Shown: positions 28,076-37,676 of the stretch, piece after piece
How positions within the stretch are numbered: position 1 is the first letter of the stretch
Layout of the letters: every line of letters begins with the position of its first letter
Source: Saprospiraceae bacterium
GTDB lineage: Bacteria; Bacteroidota; Bacteroidia; Chitinophagales; Saprospiraceae
DNA length: 64,000 nt
Assembly (NCBI GenBank): GCA_016712145.1
Contig: JADJRO010000003.1
Span: 248,001 to 312,000 of the forward strand
Reading direction: 5' to 3'
Position numbers and translations under genes: made by a program
Notes under the pieces: model-generated
Told to the model about the DNA's origin: nothing
Seen by the model: only the letters and a program-made list of their open reading frames with translations
Database searches by the model: none

Positions 28076-29038
28076 TCAACTACATTTCCTTGCCACCAAA
28101 TGACTTAGTTTTTCAATTAAAACAAAAAAGAAATAAGAAGCGATTACCACACAAGGAATCGCAAGTAATATCAGTTGGATGCGATTTTCATTGGGATAGG
28201 TTCTTAAACAAGCATCTATCATAGACCAACCAATCTGAAGATGTATTAAATAGAAGGAATACGATATTTTTCCAAGAAACTTAAGGGGTTGTATAGACAA
28301 GCTAAAAAACTTGATAAAAAATACGGCAAAAACAACTGCTGATAAATGATAGATGTCAAAACACCAATACGTTAAGATAAATAATAGGGTGATTGCAATC
28401 CAAAAATGTTTAGAAGTGATGGTTCCGATATGCGCATTAAAAAGGATAATGCCAAATGCAAAGTGACAACCGTAATACATTACCGTGTGATTCCATTCTA
28501 ACCACCGACCGAGACAAAATACGAGCAATACAGAATAGCTGACCCATTTGTTTTTAAATAAAAGCAAGGGAAAAATCAAAGCCATTAATAAATAATATTG
28601 GATCTCAATGGCTAAACTCCAATAAATTCCTTTCATCCAGGCTTGATTTACAAAATCATTGATATGTAACAAATGATAGAAAAGATCTTTGAAATCAACG
28701 GTTATCACTTTGTCTTCATAATGTCTGAAAAAGGTAGAGAAATAGTCTATAATAAATATCAAAATAATACTACACCAATAGGGTGGCTCGATTCGGGCAA
28801 GTCTTTTTAACATGAATTTTCCGGATTGCCGTAAATCATAATGACTTTTGTACATGGTGTAGGGGATGACAAATCCTGAAATCACAAAAAAGATCTCGAC
28901 CCCTAGATAGCCTCTGGAAAACAAATACCGGAAACTGCTTTCAAGTGGTAGAAAGCCTTCTGTAAAATGGTAGAGGCATACAAGCAATGCTACAATGCCC
29001 CTTAACATGTCAATAGAATCCAGATGCCTTTTATGCAT
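28076..29038 (-). CDS. Acyltransferase 3 family membrane protein (OafA/OatA-like)
   Basis: This 320-residue protein has about ten membrane helices and the family N-terminus LDSIDMLRGIVALLVCLYHF, with the conserved His near residue 23. It also has FVISGFVIPYTMY and KRLARIEPPYW. Members transfer acyl groups to surface polysaccharides, peptidoglycan or glycolipids; the acceptor here is unknown. There is no fused SGNH domain. The upstream neighbour is a divergent esterase gene 56 bp away, so the two may share a regulatory region. Confidence 0.9.
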   Translation of the reverse strand: MHKRHLDSIDMLRGIVALLVCLYHFTEGFLPLESSFRYLFSRGYLGVEIFFVISGFVIPYTMYKSHYDLRQSGKFMLKRLARIEPPYWCSIILIFIIDYFSTFFRHYEDKVITVDFKDLFYHLLHINDFVNQAWMKGIYWSLAIEIQYYLLMALIFPLLLFKNKWVSYSVLLVFCLGRWLEWNHTVMYYGCHFAFGIILFNAHIGTITSKHFWIAITLLFILTYWCFDIYHLSAVVFAVFFIKFFSLSIQPLKFLGKISYSFYLIHLQIGWSMIDACLRTYPNENRIQLILLAIPCVVIASYFFFVLIEKLSHLVARKCS

Positions 29039-29094
29039 AGAAGTCCTAAAGATAAAAGGGAAATTAATATGAGATCAAAGCTTATTTTTACGCA

Positions 29095-29934
29095 ATGATG
29101 CTTTACCAGTTAAAACGATCTTTGTTTAAATGCATTTTCTTTATAGGTCTCTGTTATGTACGATTGTTGGGAGGGAAAGTAGATACGATTTCCATTCCAA
29201 GTGCAGCGATGAACAAATCCTTCAATGCCTTGGTTTTTCTTCCTTCCAATTATGAGCAGAGCAATAAATCGTATCCAGTGCTTTATTTATTGCACGGCCA
29301 TAGCAGCGATCCTTCCAGTTGGTATTTTGTGATTCCTAAAATTCGTGAATGGGCAGATCGATATCAAATGATTTTGGTATGTCCGGACGGAGATTATGAC
29401 AGTTGGTATCTGGATGGTCCAAATAAAACAGATCGTAAATTTGAAACCTATATTGCACTCGAAGTGCCGAAGTTTATCGATCAATGTTACAGAAGTCTAA
29501 AAGGCAGAGAATCCAGAGGAATTAGTGGAATCAGTATGGGCGGACACGGCGCTGTTTATTTGGCTCACAAACATCCCGATCAATTCAGTTGTATTGGAAG
29601 TAGCAGTGGAGGTCTGGATTTAATTCCTTTTTACAGAGAATGGAATTTATACAAGCTATTAGGCGATCCTATAAAAAACAGAACCCGCTGGGAGCAATCC
29701 AGTTGCTTATATCTTTTAAATCAACATGCTTTTAAAAATCAAAAACTGTATATAGATTGTGGAACAGAGGATTTTTTTTTGGAAGTCAATCGAACGTTTC
29801 ATAAGAAATTAGAAGAATTACGCATCCTTCATCGCTACGTTGAAAGTAAAGGGGATCATAGCATTCCTTATTGGAGATCCGCATATGAAAAGCAAATCCT
29901 ATTCTTTGATAAAAATTTGGCCAAAGGCAATTGA
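29095..29934 (+). CDS. Secreted esterase of the esterase D / feruloyl esterase type
   Basis: This 279-residue alpha/beta hydrolase has an N-terminal hydrophobic signal-like segment (about 9-26). YLLHGHSSDPSSW (65-77) forms the oxyanion region. The nucleophile is Ser147 in GISMGGHGAVY, followed by a probable acid in CGTEDFF and a His in KGDHSIPYW. It probably hydrolyses carbohydrate or short acyl esters in the periplasm. ATG 29095 or the next codon could be used. The ~290 bp after it, up to the kdp regulator, shows no gene. Confidence 0.87.
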   Translation: MMLYQLKRSLFKCIFFIGLCYVRLLGGKVDTISIPSAAMNKSFNALVFLPSNYEQSNKSYPVLYLLHGHSSDPSSWYFVIPKIREWADRYQMILVCPDGDYDSWYLDGPNKTDRKFETYIALEVPKFIDQCYRSLKGRESRGISGISMGGHGAVYLAHKHPDQFSCIGSSSGGLDLIPFYREWNLYKLLGDPIKNRTRWEQSSCLYLLNQHAFKNQKLYIDCGTEDFFLEVNRTFHKKLEELRILHRYVESKGDHSIPYWRSAYEKQILFFDKNLAKGN

Positions 29935-30225
29935 TATTGAATTAACATAAGCAACAAATGAAGATTCCATATGCATAAGACAAAATCAAAGGCAAGATTA
30001 TTATAGAAAAGCAAGAGAATAAATTTTGCTTTTTAAATTTTCAAATTCAAATAAATTATTTTTATTATATTGGGCTGATCTGAATTTATGGTTTTTTGAA
30101 CATTATAATAATCAATTAAGGGATCGCCTGATTTAAAAAAATGGAAATGATTCGGTCATTGGCCAAAATGTGTAATGTAAAACTGAGTACATCTTACATT
30201 CATATGTTCAATTTTATCTTGAACA

Positions 30226-31614
30226 ATGGCTATTCGTATTAAATTTGTGCATAAATTGACAAGCGGTATTTTGAAAAAAGTTTTAATCATAGACGACGAA
30301 GAAAAGTTAAAAACTTTATTAGCACGAATTATTAGTTTGGAAGGCTTTGAGGTTTTGCTAGCAGGTGATTGCAAATCAGCTTGGAAAAACTTAGAACAAA
30401 ATGAAGTGGATGTGGTACTTTGCGATGTAAAACTTCCTGACGGCAATGGGGTTGAATTCTCAAAGAAGATTAAGGACGAATTTCCATTACTTGAAATCAT
30501 TGTGTTGACAGCTTATGGTTCTATTTCTGATGGTGTGCAAGCCATTAAAAATGGGGCATTTGACTACATTACAAAAGGGGATGACAATAACAAAATCATT
30601 CCATTGTTATACAGGGCTATGGAAAAAGTGGTTTTAGCCAAACGAGTTCAGCTATTAGAAAAGCAATTAAGCAATAAATACTCATTTGACAAAATAATAG
30701 GCAAATCAAAGTCCATCCTAAAAGCCATCGAATTGGCTCATAAAGTGGCTGCAACCGACACCTCAGTTTTATTGACGGGTGAAACAGGGACCGGCAAAGA
30801 TGTATTTGCACAGGCAATCCATCAGGAAAGCAACAGGTCTAAGTATAATTTTGTCGCTATCAATTGTTCTGCTTTTAGCAAGGATATATTGGAAAGTGAA
30901 ATGTTTGGACATAAAGCAGGTTCTTTTACAGGAGCATCCAAGGACCAAAAAGGACTTTTCGAAGAAGCAAATAATGGAACTATCTTTTTAGATGAATTAG
31001 GTGAAATGGCTTTGGACTTGCAAACGAAATTATTGAGAGTTTTGGAATCTGGCGAATTCATTCGTGTAGGTGAAAACAAACCAATAAAAGTAAATGTTCG
31101 TATCATTGCAGCTACCAATAAAGATTTGCTAAAGGAGATCGAACAAGGTCATTTCAGGCAAGATTTGTTTTACCGCATTTCCGTTTTTCAAATTCATTTA
31201 CCACCATTAAGAGAGCGGGTTGTTGACATAGAACCATTAGCTCTTGAGTTTTTAAACACATTTGCAATTAAAACCAATAAAAGAATTAAATCCGCTTCAA
31301 AAGACTATTTGGAAGCATTAAAGCAACATCAATGGAATGGAAATATTAGAGAATTGAAAAATGTAATTGAACGGAGTGTAATTCTTTCCAATGATGAATT
31401 GACAATCGATAGTTTGCCAATCGAACTTCAAAATTATTCTAAACCTGATAAAAACAATAAAACACTGTCTGCATTTGATTTGGCCAGTGCAGAAAAAATT
31501 CACATCCAAAAAGTGTTAAATTATACAAACGGCAATAAAACCGAAACTGCACGACTGCTGAATATTGCCACCACCACCCTTTACCGCAAGCTGGACGAGT
31601 ACAAAATCGGTTAA
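30226..31614 (+). CDS. Sigma-54-dependent response regulator of the kdp locus (NtrC family)
   Basis: This 462-residue activator has three parts. The receiver has IIDDEE, phospho-Asp in LCDVKLPDGNG and Thr in LTAYG. The AAA+ domain has Walker A GETGTGKD, the sigma-54 contact loop GSFTGA and Walker B GTIFLDELGEM. The C-terminal Fis-type helix-turn-helix ends TETARLLNIATTTLYRKL. It opens DNA for RNA polymerase-sigma-54. A matching promoter with two palindromes lies just downstream, before kdp. It likely replaces KdpE. The start is uncertain: ATG 30226, or TTG 30271 which gives the usual short MKKVLIIDDEE. Confidence 0.93.
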   Translation: MAIRIKFVHKLTSGILKKVLIIDDEEKLKTLLARIISLEGFEVLLAGDCKSAWKNLEQNEVDVVLCDVKLPDGNGVEFSKKIKDEFPLLEIIVLTAYGSISDGVQAIKNGAFDYITKGDDNNKIIPLLYRAMEKVVLAKRVQLLEKQLSNKYSFDKIIGKSKSILKAIELAHKVAATDTSVLLTGETGTGKDVFAQAIHQESNRSKYNFVAINCSAFSKDILESEMFGHKAGSFTGASKDQKGLFEEANNGTIFLDELGEMALDLQTKLLRVLESGEFIRVGENKPIKVNVRIIAATNKDLLKEIEQGHFRQDLFYRISVFQIHLPPLRERVVDIEPLALEFLNTFAIKTNKRIKSASKDYLEALKQHQWNGNIRELKNVIERSVILSNDELTIDSLPIELQNYSKPDKNNKTLSAFDLASAEKIHIQKVLNYTNGNKTETARLLNIATTTLYRKLDEYKIG

Positions 31615-31615
31615 A

Positions 31616-31657
31616 GTATAGCGAAACGCTATACCCAACCATTGCAAAATGCAACGG
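31616..31657 (+). promoter_or_regulatory. Twin palindromes: candidate enhancer sites for the kdp activator
   Basis: Two 19-bp inverted repeats of the same 8-3-8 build lie side by side. GTATAGCGAAACGCTATAC (31616-31634) is perfect, and CCATTGCAAAATGCAACGG (31639-31657) has one mismatch. They share the core GCRAAAYGC and their centres are 23 bp apart, about two helical turns. They lie 75-120 bp upstream of the sigma-54 promoter, the usual place for enhancer binding. The first palindrome might double as a terminator of the regulator gene, but no T-run follows. Confidence 0.6.
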
Positions 31658-31731
31658 TTTTCCTTATCTGAATTTTAGCGTATACCTCTTAACGCATTAT
31701 CTGCCAAGGGTTTCAATGTTTTACAGCACAA

Positions 31732-31749
31732 TTGGAATGGCTGTTGCAA
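31732..31749 (+). promoter_or_regulatory. Sigma-54 promoter of the kdp operon
   Basis: TTGGAATGGCTGTTGCA has GG at 31734-31735 and GC at 31746-31747, exactly 10 bp apart, and the TTGCA of the -12 element. Transcription would begin near 31759, about 100 bp before the first microprotein gene. It fits the sigma-54 activator encoded directly upstream. Confidence 0.7.
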
Positions 31750-31856
31750 TCCTTTAATGTAGAAAACAAGTAACACGATGACAAACAATAAAATTGATAA
31801 ACATTGTCTTAATGCTTGTCTGACTATAAGTTAACTTTACAAAAATCAATAAAACC

Positions 31857-31940
31857 ATGTTTACACTAATTCTAGTCACAGTCGGGCTGTTATGCTTCGG
31901 GCTGTTTTTTAAATCCATCAACTTCTTTGAAAAAATTTAA
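31857..31940 (+). CDS. 27-residue membrane microprotein at the head of the kdp operon
   Basis: The frame starts ATG 31857 and encodes a single hydrophobic helix (MFTLILVTVGLLCFGLFF) with a short polar tail SINFFEKI. The stop is followed after 3 bp by the next ATG, so translation is likely coupled. I do not recognise the family. Position, hydrophobicity and tight packing with kdpF suggest a small subunit or assembly factor of the Kdp complex. It could also be a leader peptide. Confidence 0.6.
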   Translation: MFTLILVTVGLLCFGLFFKSINFFEKI

Positions 31941-31943
31941 ACC

Positions 31944-32021
31944 ATGATAGCACTATTCATCGTCGCCATTTTCTTGTTCGGTTACATCGTTTATGTATTA
32001 CTCAAACCAGAAAAATTCTAA
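31944..32021 (+). CDS. kdpF: KdpF, small subunit of the K+-transporting ATPase
   Basis: This 25-residue single-helix peptide, MIALFIVAIFLFGYIVYVLL then KPEKF, matches the KdpF pattern of a hydrophobic helix with GY-x-x-Y followed by a polar tail. KdpF stabilises the KdpABC complex in the membrane. It is followed after 2 bp by another microprotein and, further on, by kdpA. Confidence 0.83.
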   Translation: MIALFIVAIFLFGYIVYVLLKPEKF

Positions 32022-32023
32022 AC

Positions 32024-32134
32024 ATGAGCAAAGAGAAAATAAAGCAAGTAATCGCTTTTATTCTCTGTGTGCTTTTTGCACTGTCCATGCTTTATATCGT
32101 TTACTGGAAAACCAAAATCCTATTCAAATTCTAA
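32024..32134 (+). CDS. 36-residue membrane microprotein between kdpF and kdpA
   Basis: The frame starts ATG 32024 with a basic N-terminus (MSKEKIKQ), then one membrane helix (VIAFILCVLFALSMLYIVYW) and a basic tail KTKILFKF. It is 2 bp from kdpF and 13 bp from kdpA. The family is not recognised. Its fixed place among coupled genes argues that it is expressed with Kdp. Confidence 0.6.
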   Translation: MSKEKIKQVIAFILCVLFALSMLYIVYWKTKILFKF

Positions 32135-32147
32135 AACAGCAATTAAA

Positions 32148-33848
32148 ATGAATACAGAAATTCTCGGAACAATCCTAATGTATGGCTTAGTGGTTCTATT
32201 TGCCATTCCGCTTGGCAGATACATCGGCAAAATTTTCAGCAATGAAGAAACATGGCTGGATAAAATATTCAATCCGCTTGATAAACTTTTTTTCAAACTC
32301 AGCGGCATTGACATTACCAAAGAAATGACATGGAAGCAACACTTAATCGCGTTGCTCACTATCAATGTTTTTTGGTTTCTCATTTCTATGTTCACGCTTA
32401 CTAATATGAGTTGGCTGCCGCTCAATCCTGACAGCAACCCATCCATGTCTGCCGACCTTGCTTTCAATACTTCCGTGAGTTTTGTTACCAATACCAACCT
32501 GCAACACTATTCAGGCGAAAGCGGTTTGTCTTATTTGGGGCAACTCATTTTAATGCTTTGGCAATTCATCAGTGCTGCTTGCGGGATTGCTATTTGTGCC
32601 GTTGTATTTCTTTCAATGCGAGAACGGACAGCACCAACCCTTGGCAATTTCTATTTCTATTTCGTACGTTCTTCCACAAGAATTTTATTGCCCCTTGCTT
32701 TTGTAGTGGCTTTGCTTCTCGCTTTCAATGGCACACCCATGACTTTTGAGGGAAAAGATACGATCACCACCTTGCAAGGCGACACCGTTCAAGTAAGCAG
32801 AGGTCCGGTTGCTGCTTTTGTAGCTATCAAACAGTTAGGAACAAACGGTGGAGGTTTTTACGGACCCAATTCAGCGCATCCACTAGAGAACCCAAACTAC
32901 TTCACAAACATCGTTGAAACCATTTCCATTCCTTTAATCCCTATTGCTATGGTTTTTGCAATGGGCTTTGTGTTGAAGCGCAGAAAATTGGCATGGACAA
33001 TTTTCGGAGTAATGACTATCGGTTTCATGTTTTTAGTTATCCCTTCCATCTATTTTGAAATGCAAGGCAACCCAGCCATTTCCAATTTGGGCATCACACA
33101 AACTATGGGTAGTATGGAAGGAAAGGAAATCCGTTTCGGCTCTGCCGCCTCAGCCTATTGGGCAATCAACACTACTTGTACAAGCAACGGTTCTGTAAAT
33201 GCCATGCACGACAGCATGACACCGCTCACAGGACTGTTCACACTTCTTGGAATGATGATAAACAGTTTTTACGGTGGCGTTGGAGTTGGCTTTCTCAATT
33301 TTTATGTGTTTATCATTCTTGCCGTTTTCATCAGTGGTTTGATGGTGGGAAGAACACCTGAGTTTCTTGGAAAGAAAATAGAAGCTAAAGAAATGAAGAT
33401 TGCCATGTTGATTGCTTTGTTGCATCCGTTTCTGATTTTAACAGGTACAGCATTGGCAAGTTTTCTTTTCGCCAACAACCCCGAAGCATATTCAGCTTGG
33501 TTGGCAAATCCGGGTTTTCACGGCTTAAGTGAAATGCTTTACGAGTTCAGTTCTTCATCAGCCAACAATGGAAGCGGCTTTGAAGGACTTGGCGACAACA
33601 CACCGTTTTGGAATATCGCATGCGGAATTGTGATGTTGCTTGCGCGTTATTTGCCCATCATTGGACCCGTTGCCATTGCAGGAATTTTAGCAAGCAAAAA
33701 ATTCATTCCCGAAAGTAACGGAACACTCAAAACCGACACCGCCACTTTTGGTTTAATGGTGTTTGCAGTGATTGCGATTGTTGCAGCCCTTTCATTTTTT
33801 CCTGCACTCACCCTGGGACCGATTGCAGAATATTTCTCAATCTATTAA
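32148..33848 (+). CDS. kdpA: Potassium-transporting ATPase, K+-channel subunit A
   Basis: This 566-residue polytopic membrane protein of the SKT superfamily has selectivity-filter-like segments such as NTNLQHYSGE, GTNGGGFYGPNS and TTCTSNGSVNAMHD. It also has the typical N-terminus (PLGRYIGKIF). KdpA conducts K+ in the KdpFABC pump. ATG 32148 is chosen because it starts the conserved first helix; the frame is open upstream across the microprotein. Length is normal. Confidence 0.96.
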   Translation: MNTEILGTILMYGLVVLFAIPLGRYIGKIFSNEETWLDKIFNPLDKLFFKLSGIDITKEMTWKQHLIALLTINVFWFLISMFTLTNMSWLPLNPDSNPSMSADLAFNTSVSFVTNTNLQHYSGESGLSYLGQLILMLWQFISAACGIAICAVVFLSMRERTAPTLGNFYFYFVRSSTRILLPLAFVVALLLAFNGTPMTFEGKDTITTLQGDTVQVSRGPVAAFVAIKQLGTNGGGFYGPNSAHPLENPNYFTNIVETISIPLIPIAMVFAMGFVLKRRKLAWTIFGVMTIGFMFLVIPSIYFEMQGNPAISNLGITQTMGSMEGKEIRFGSAASAYWAINTTCTSNGSVNAMHDSMTPLTGLFTLLGMMINSFYGGVGVGFLNFYVFIILAVFISGLMVGRTPEFLGKKIEAKEMKIAMLIALLHPFLILTGTALASFLFANNPEAYSAWLANPGFHGLSEMLYEFSSSSANNGSGFEGLGDNTPFWNIACGIVMLLARYLPIIGPVAIAGILASKKFIPESNGTLKTDTATFGLMVFAVIAIVAALSFFPALTLGPIAEYFSIY

Positions 33849-33860
33849 AATTCAGAACTC

Positions 33861-35902
33861 ATGTCAATTGAAAAAAATACATCTTTGTTTCAGAAAGAAT
33901 TGTTAAAAGAAGCATTGAAACAATCTTCCATCAAACTCAATCCGAAAACCATGTTCCGCAATCCGGTCATGTTTACCGTTTGGGTAGGAACTTTCATAAT
34001 GCTTATTGTTTCTGTGTGGACTTTATTCGGTGCAAGCGGACAAGGTTCATTCGCTTACAATTTTATCGTGTTCAATGTGCTGTTGCTCACGTTGCTTTTT
34101 GCAAACTTTGCAGAAGCAATAGCAGAAGCAAGAGGAAAAGCACAAGCAGACAGTTTAAGAAAGACAAGAGAAGAAACGCCTGCTAAGAAAATTTCCGCTG
34201 TCGGAAAAATTCATTCGCACGAAGTGGAAATTATTCCTTCCTCACAGTTAAAAAAGGATGACCTATTTTATTGCGAAGCAGGCGACATCATTCCAACTGA
34301 TGGAGAAATAATAGAGGGACTTGCCACCATTGACGAAAGTGCTATCACAGGCGAAAGCGCACCAGTTATTCGTGAAGCTGGTGGAGATAAAAGCTCGGTA
34401 ACTGGTGGAACAAAAGTGCTGAGCGACAAAATTACTGTTTGCGTTACAACACAACCGGGCGAAAGTTTTTGGACAAAATGATTGCATTGGTTGAAGGCGC
34501 TTCGCGTCAAAAAACGCCCAACGAAATTGCGCTTACAATTCTATTGGCAGGGTTCACACTGGTATTCATTATCGTATGTGTAACGCTAAAACCGTTTGCT
34601 GACTATGCAAACACACCCATCACCATCGCAGCATTCATTTCACTTTTTGTTTGTTTAATTCCTACAACAATAGGAGGACTTCTTTCTGCAATTGGCATTG
34701 CGGGAATGGACAGGGCTTTGCGCGCCAATGTAATTACAAAGTCGGGCAAAGCTGTTGAAACCGCAGGTGATATTGATGTGTTGCTGTTGGACAAAACAGG
34801 AACTATCACCATAGGCAATCGTAAAGCGACAAATTTTTACCCCGCTCAGGGTGTAGATGAAAAACATTTCACCGAATGCGTTGTGCTTGGTTCTATGAGC
34901 GACAGTACACCCGAAGGAAAATCAATCATTGAGTTAGCTAAGGTAAATCCATTGAGTTTCAAAATTGAAAATCCACGCTTTATAAAATTTACTGCTGAAA
35001 CAAGAAGTTCGGGTATTGATTTTGAAAACACTCGCATACGCAAAGGTGCAAGCGATGCAATCAGAAATTTTTGCGAGAAAGCAGGAAACCCTTTTCCAAG
35101 CGAAACCACTGAAATAGTAAACAGGATTTCAAGCAACGGAGGAACACCGCTTGTAGTTTCAGAAAACGAAAAAGTGATTGGCGTAATTGAATTACAGGAC
35201 ATCATTAAACCGGGTATTCAGGAACGCTTTGAACGGCTTCGTAAAATGGGAATTAAAACAGTGATGGTAACGGGAGACAATCCTTTGACCGCAAAATACA
35301 TTGCCGAAAAAGCAGGGGTAGACGATTTTATTGCCGAAGCCAAACCCGAAGATAAAATGAATTACATTCGCAAAGAACAAGGCGAAGGGCGATTAGTTGC
35401 CATGATGGGTGACGGAACAAATGATGCACCTGCACTCGCGCAAGCCGATGTTGGAGTAGCTATGAACAGCGGAACGCAAGCCGCAAAAGAAGCAGGCAAC
35501 ATGGTTGACTTGGATAACGATCCCACTAAACTTATTGAAGTAGTAGAAATCGGAAAACAACTTTTAATGACACGAGGAACACTCACCACTTTTTCAATTG
35601 CAAACGATGTGGCAAAGTACTTTGCCATCGTTCCGGCTTTGTTTATTGCTTCAATTCCTGCCCTTCAAGGATTGAACATTATGAAGCTTCACTCACCCGA
35701 AAGTGCCATTCTTTCAGCAGTAATTTTTAACGCCATCATTATTCCATTGCTCATTCCGCTTGCATTAAAGGGCGTTACCTACAAACCTATCGGTGCAAGC
35801 GCATTGCTTCGTAGAAATCTTTTCATCTATGGTTTAGGCGGTGTCATTGTTCCTTTCATTGGCATAAAACTTATTGACCTTTTTGTTTCACTTTTCTTCT
35901 AA
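33861..35902 (+). CDS. kdpB: Potassium-transporting P-type ATPase subunit B (disrupted by one-base frameshift)
   Basis: The two frames 33861-34481 and 34439-35902 together form one KdpB. The first ends TTQPGESFWTK, where the family needs GESFLDKMIA. One extra T in the T5 run at 34466-34470 restores SFLDKMIALVEGASR and gives a 680-residue protein of normal size. Actuator TGES (AITGESAP), phosphorylation DKTGT (LLLDKTGTITIG) and hinge GDGTNDAPALAQAD are all intact. It hydrolyses ATP to power K+ uptake. All sites beyond the break are well preserved, so a sequencing/assembly error is more likely than a dead gene. Confidence 0.95.
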
Positions 35903-35916
35903 AAAATCAAATTAAA

Positions 35917-36477
35917 ATGAAAGCAAATATTCTTCCAGCCATCAAACTCACACTAATATGTTTGGTATTCTTTAGCGGCATTTATACCTTGACCATTTTC
36001 GGTATTGCACAACTTGCACCCAACAAAGGCAAAGGCGAAATCATTTTGCACAACGGAAAAACATTTTACAGTAACATCGGGCAAAGTTTTACGGATGATA
36101 AATATTTCTCCTCACGCCCTTCGGCAGTTGCTTATAATGCAGCCGGGAGCGGAGGAAGCAATAAGGGTCCTTCCAATCCCGATTACCTTGCACAAGTGCA
36201 GGAGCGCATTGAAACATTTATAGTTCATAATCCCGGAATTGACAAATCAGAAATTCCCGCTGACTTGATAACCGCAAGCGGCAGCGGACTTGATCCGCAC
36301 GTTTCCGTACAAGCCGCCACAGTGCAGGTAAAACGCATCGCTAAAATTCGCGGCATTTCCGAAGCCAACATTCATCAACTCATTATTTCCAACACCGAAA
36401 ATCCTTTGCTCGGAATGTTCGGAACAGAACGTATCAATGTTCTCAAACTTAATATTTCTTTAGATAATCTTAAATAA
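35917..36477 (+). CDS. kdpC: Potassium-transporting ATPase subunit C
   Basis: This 186-residue protein has a single N-terminal membrane helix (LTLICLVFFSGIYTLTIFGIA). The periplasmic domain carries the KdpC signatures YFSSRPSAVAYN, ADLITASGSGLDPHVS and VNVLKLN-like ending (INVLKLNISL). It joins KdpA and KdpB in the pump complex. It follows kdpB by 14 bp and precedes the porin gene by 8 bp. Confidence 0.96.
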   Translation: MKANILPAIKLTLICLVFFSGIYTLTIFGIAQLAPNKGKGEIILHNGKTFYSNIGQSFTDDKYFSSRPSAVAYNAAGSGGSNKGPSNPDYLAQVQERIETFIVHNPGIDKSEIPADLITASGSGLDPHVSVQAATVQVKRIAKIRGISEANIHQLIISNTENPLLGMFGTERINVLKLNISLDNLK

Positions 36478-36485
36478 ACATCAAT

Positions 36486-37676
36486 ATGAAAACTTCTTCC
36501 AAAAACATCATTTCCTTTTTCATTCTCATCGTTCTCTTTTCAACTTTTAGTTTGCTGAAAGCACAAACAACTTTATCTGAAGCAGACCGCCGAGCCATTA
36601 TTCTGCAGGTGAAAAATGAAGTGCTAGACAGTTTGAAGAACGAACCCACCAAACCAATCGGACAAATTTCAAAGGCACTTACCATCTCTGGCTACCTCGA
36701 AACTTATTACAGTTACGATTTTGCTAATCCCACAAACCATGTTCGCCAGCCCTTTGTTTATTCATACAACCGCCACAATGAATTCAATTTGAATTTGGGC
36801 AACATCAAATTGGCTTATGCAACCGATAATGTTCGCGCCAACATTGCACTTATGGCAGGAACATACAGCAACGATAACCTTTCAGCCGAACCTGGTGTGT
36901 TGAAAAACATCTTTGAAGCAAACACAGGTTTCAAAATTTCAAAAACGAAAAACTTGTGGATTGATGCAGGAATATTTGCATCACACATTGGCTTTGAAAG
37001 TGCCATTGGAAAAGATTGTTGGAACCTAACCCGAAGCATATTAGCCGATAATTCACCTTACTATGAAACTGGTGCAAGAATTTCTTATAATACAGACAAC
37101 GGAAAATGGTTTGTAAGCGGTTTAATCTTGAACGGCTGGCAGCGTATTTACAGGCGCGATGGAAATAATTTTCCTGCCTTCGGACATCAACTCACTTTTA
37201 AACCCAATTCAAAAATTACGCTCAACAGCAGTTCCTTCATCGGCAGCGACATGCCCGACACCAATAGGCAGATGCGTTACTTCCATAATTTTTACGGACA
37301 GGTTCAGGTACATGAAAAATTCGGAATGATTATAGGCTTTGACATTGGTGCACAGCAGCAAAATAAAAATAACAGCACTTACAATACATGGTATTCTCCT
37401 GTTCTAATTCTGAAAGTTAGTCCTACTAATAAATTCAGCATGGCGGCAAGGGGCGAGTATTACAGCGATGCAAGCGGAGCAATAATTCCAACCGGAACTC
37501 CAAACAATTTTAAGATCTTTGGATATTCATTAAACTGTGACTATCTCATTCATAACAATTTTTTATGGCGTATAGAGGGAAGGGGATTTTCAAGCAAGGA
37601 CAAAATATTTATACTAAACGATAAGCCAAGTAACAATAATTATTTTTTAACTACTTCATTTTCAGTTTCATTCTGA
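36486..37676 (+). CDS. Outer-membrane porin of the kdp operon
   Basis: This 396-residue protein has a signal peptide (hydrophobic to about residue 27, ...LLKAQ) and an amphipathic beta-strand pattern ending in an aromatic strand (YFLTTSFSVSF), typical of a beta-barrel. Sequence such as ISGYLETYYSYDFANPTNHVRQPF resembles the BBP2/DUF1597-like porins. Set between kdpC and the kdpD-like gene, and overlapping the latter by 1 bp, it probably lets K+ cross the outer membrane. That role is inferred from context. Confidence 0.82.
   Translation: MKTSSKNIISFFILIVLFSTFSLLKAQTTLSEADRRAIILQVKNEVLDSLKNEPTKPIGQISKALTISGYLETYYSYDFANPTNHVRQPFVYSYNRHNEFNLNLGNIKLAYATDNVRANIALMAGTYSNDNLSAEPGVLKNIFEANTGFKISKTKNLWIDAGIFASHIGFESAIGKDCWNLTRSILADNSPYYETGARISYNTDNGKWFVSGLILNGWQRIYRRDGNNFPAFGHQLTFKPNSKITLNSSSFIGSDMPDTNRQMRYFHNFYGQVQVHEKFGMIIGFDIGAQQQNKNNSTYNTWYSPVLILKVSPTNKFSMAARGEYYSDASGAIIPTGTPNNFKIFGYSLNCDYLIHNNFLWRIEGRGFSSKDKIFILNDKPSNNNYFLTTSFSVSF

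Noticed and set aside
31616..31634. Intrinsic terminator of the sigma-54 activator gene
   Set aside because: A perfect stem but no T-run after it, and a second like palindrome beside it; enhancer sites fit better.
34439..35902. Separate ATPase gene starting inside kdpB
   Set aside because: It is the C-terminal two thirds of KdpB; its first residues are out-of-frame sequence before the T5 run.
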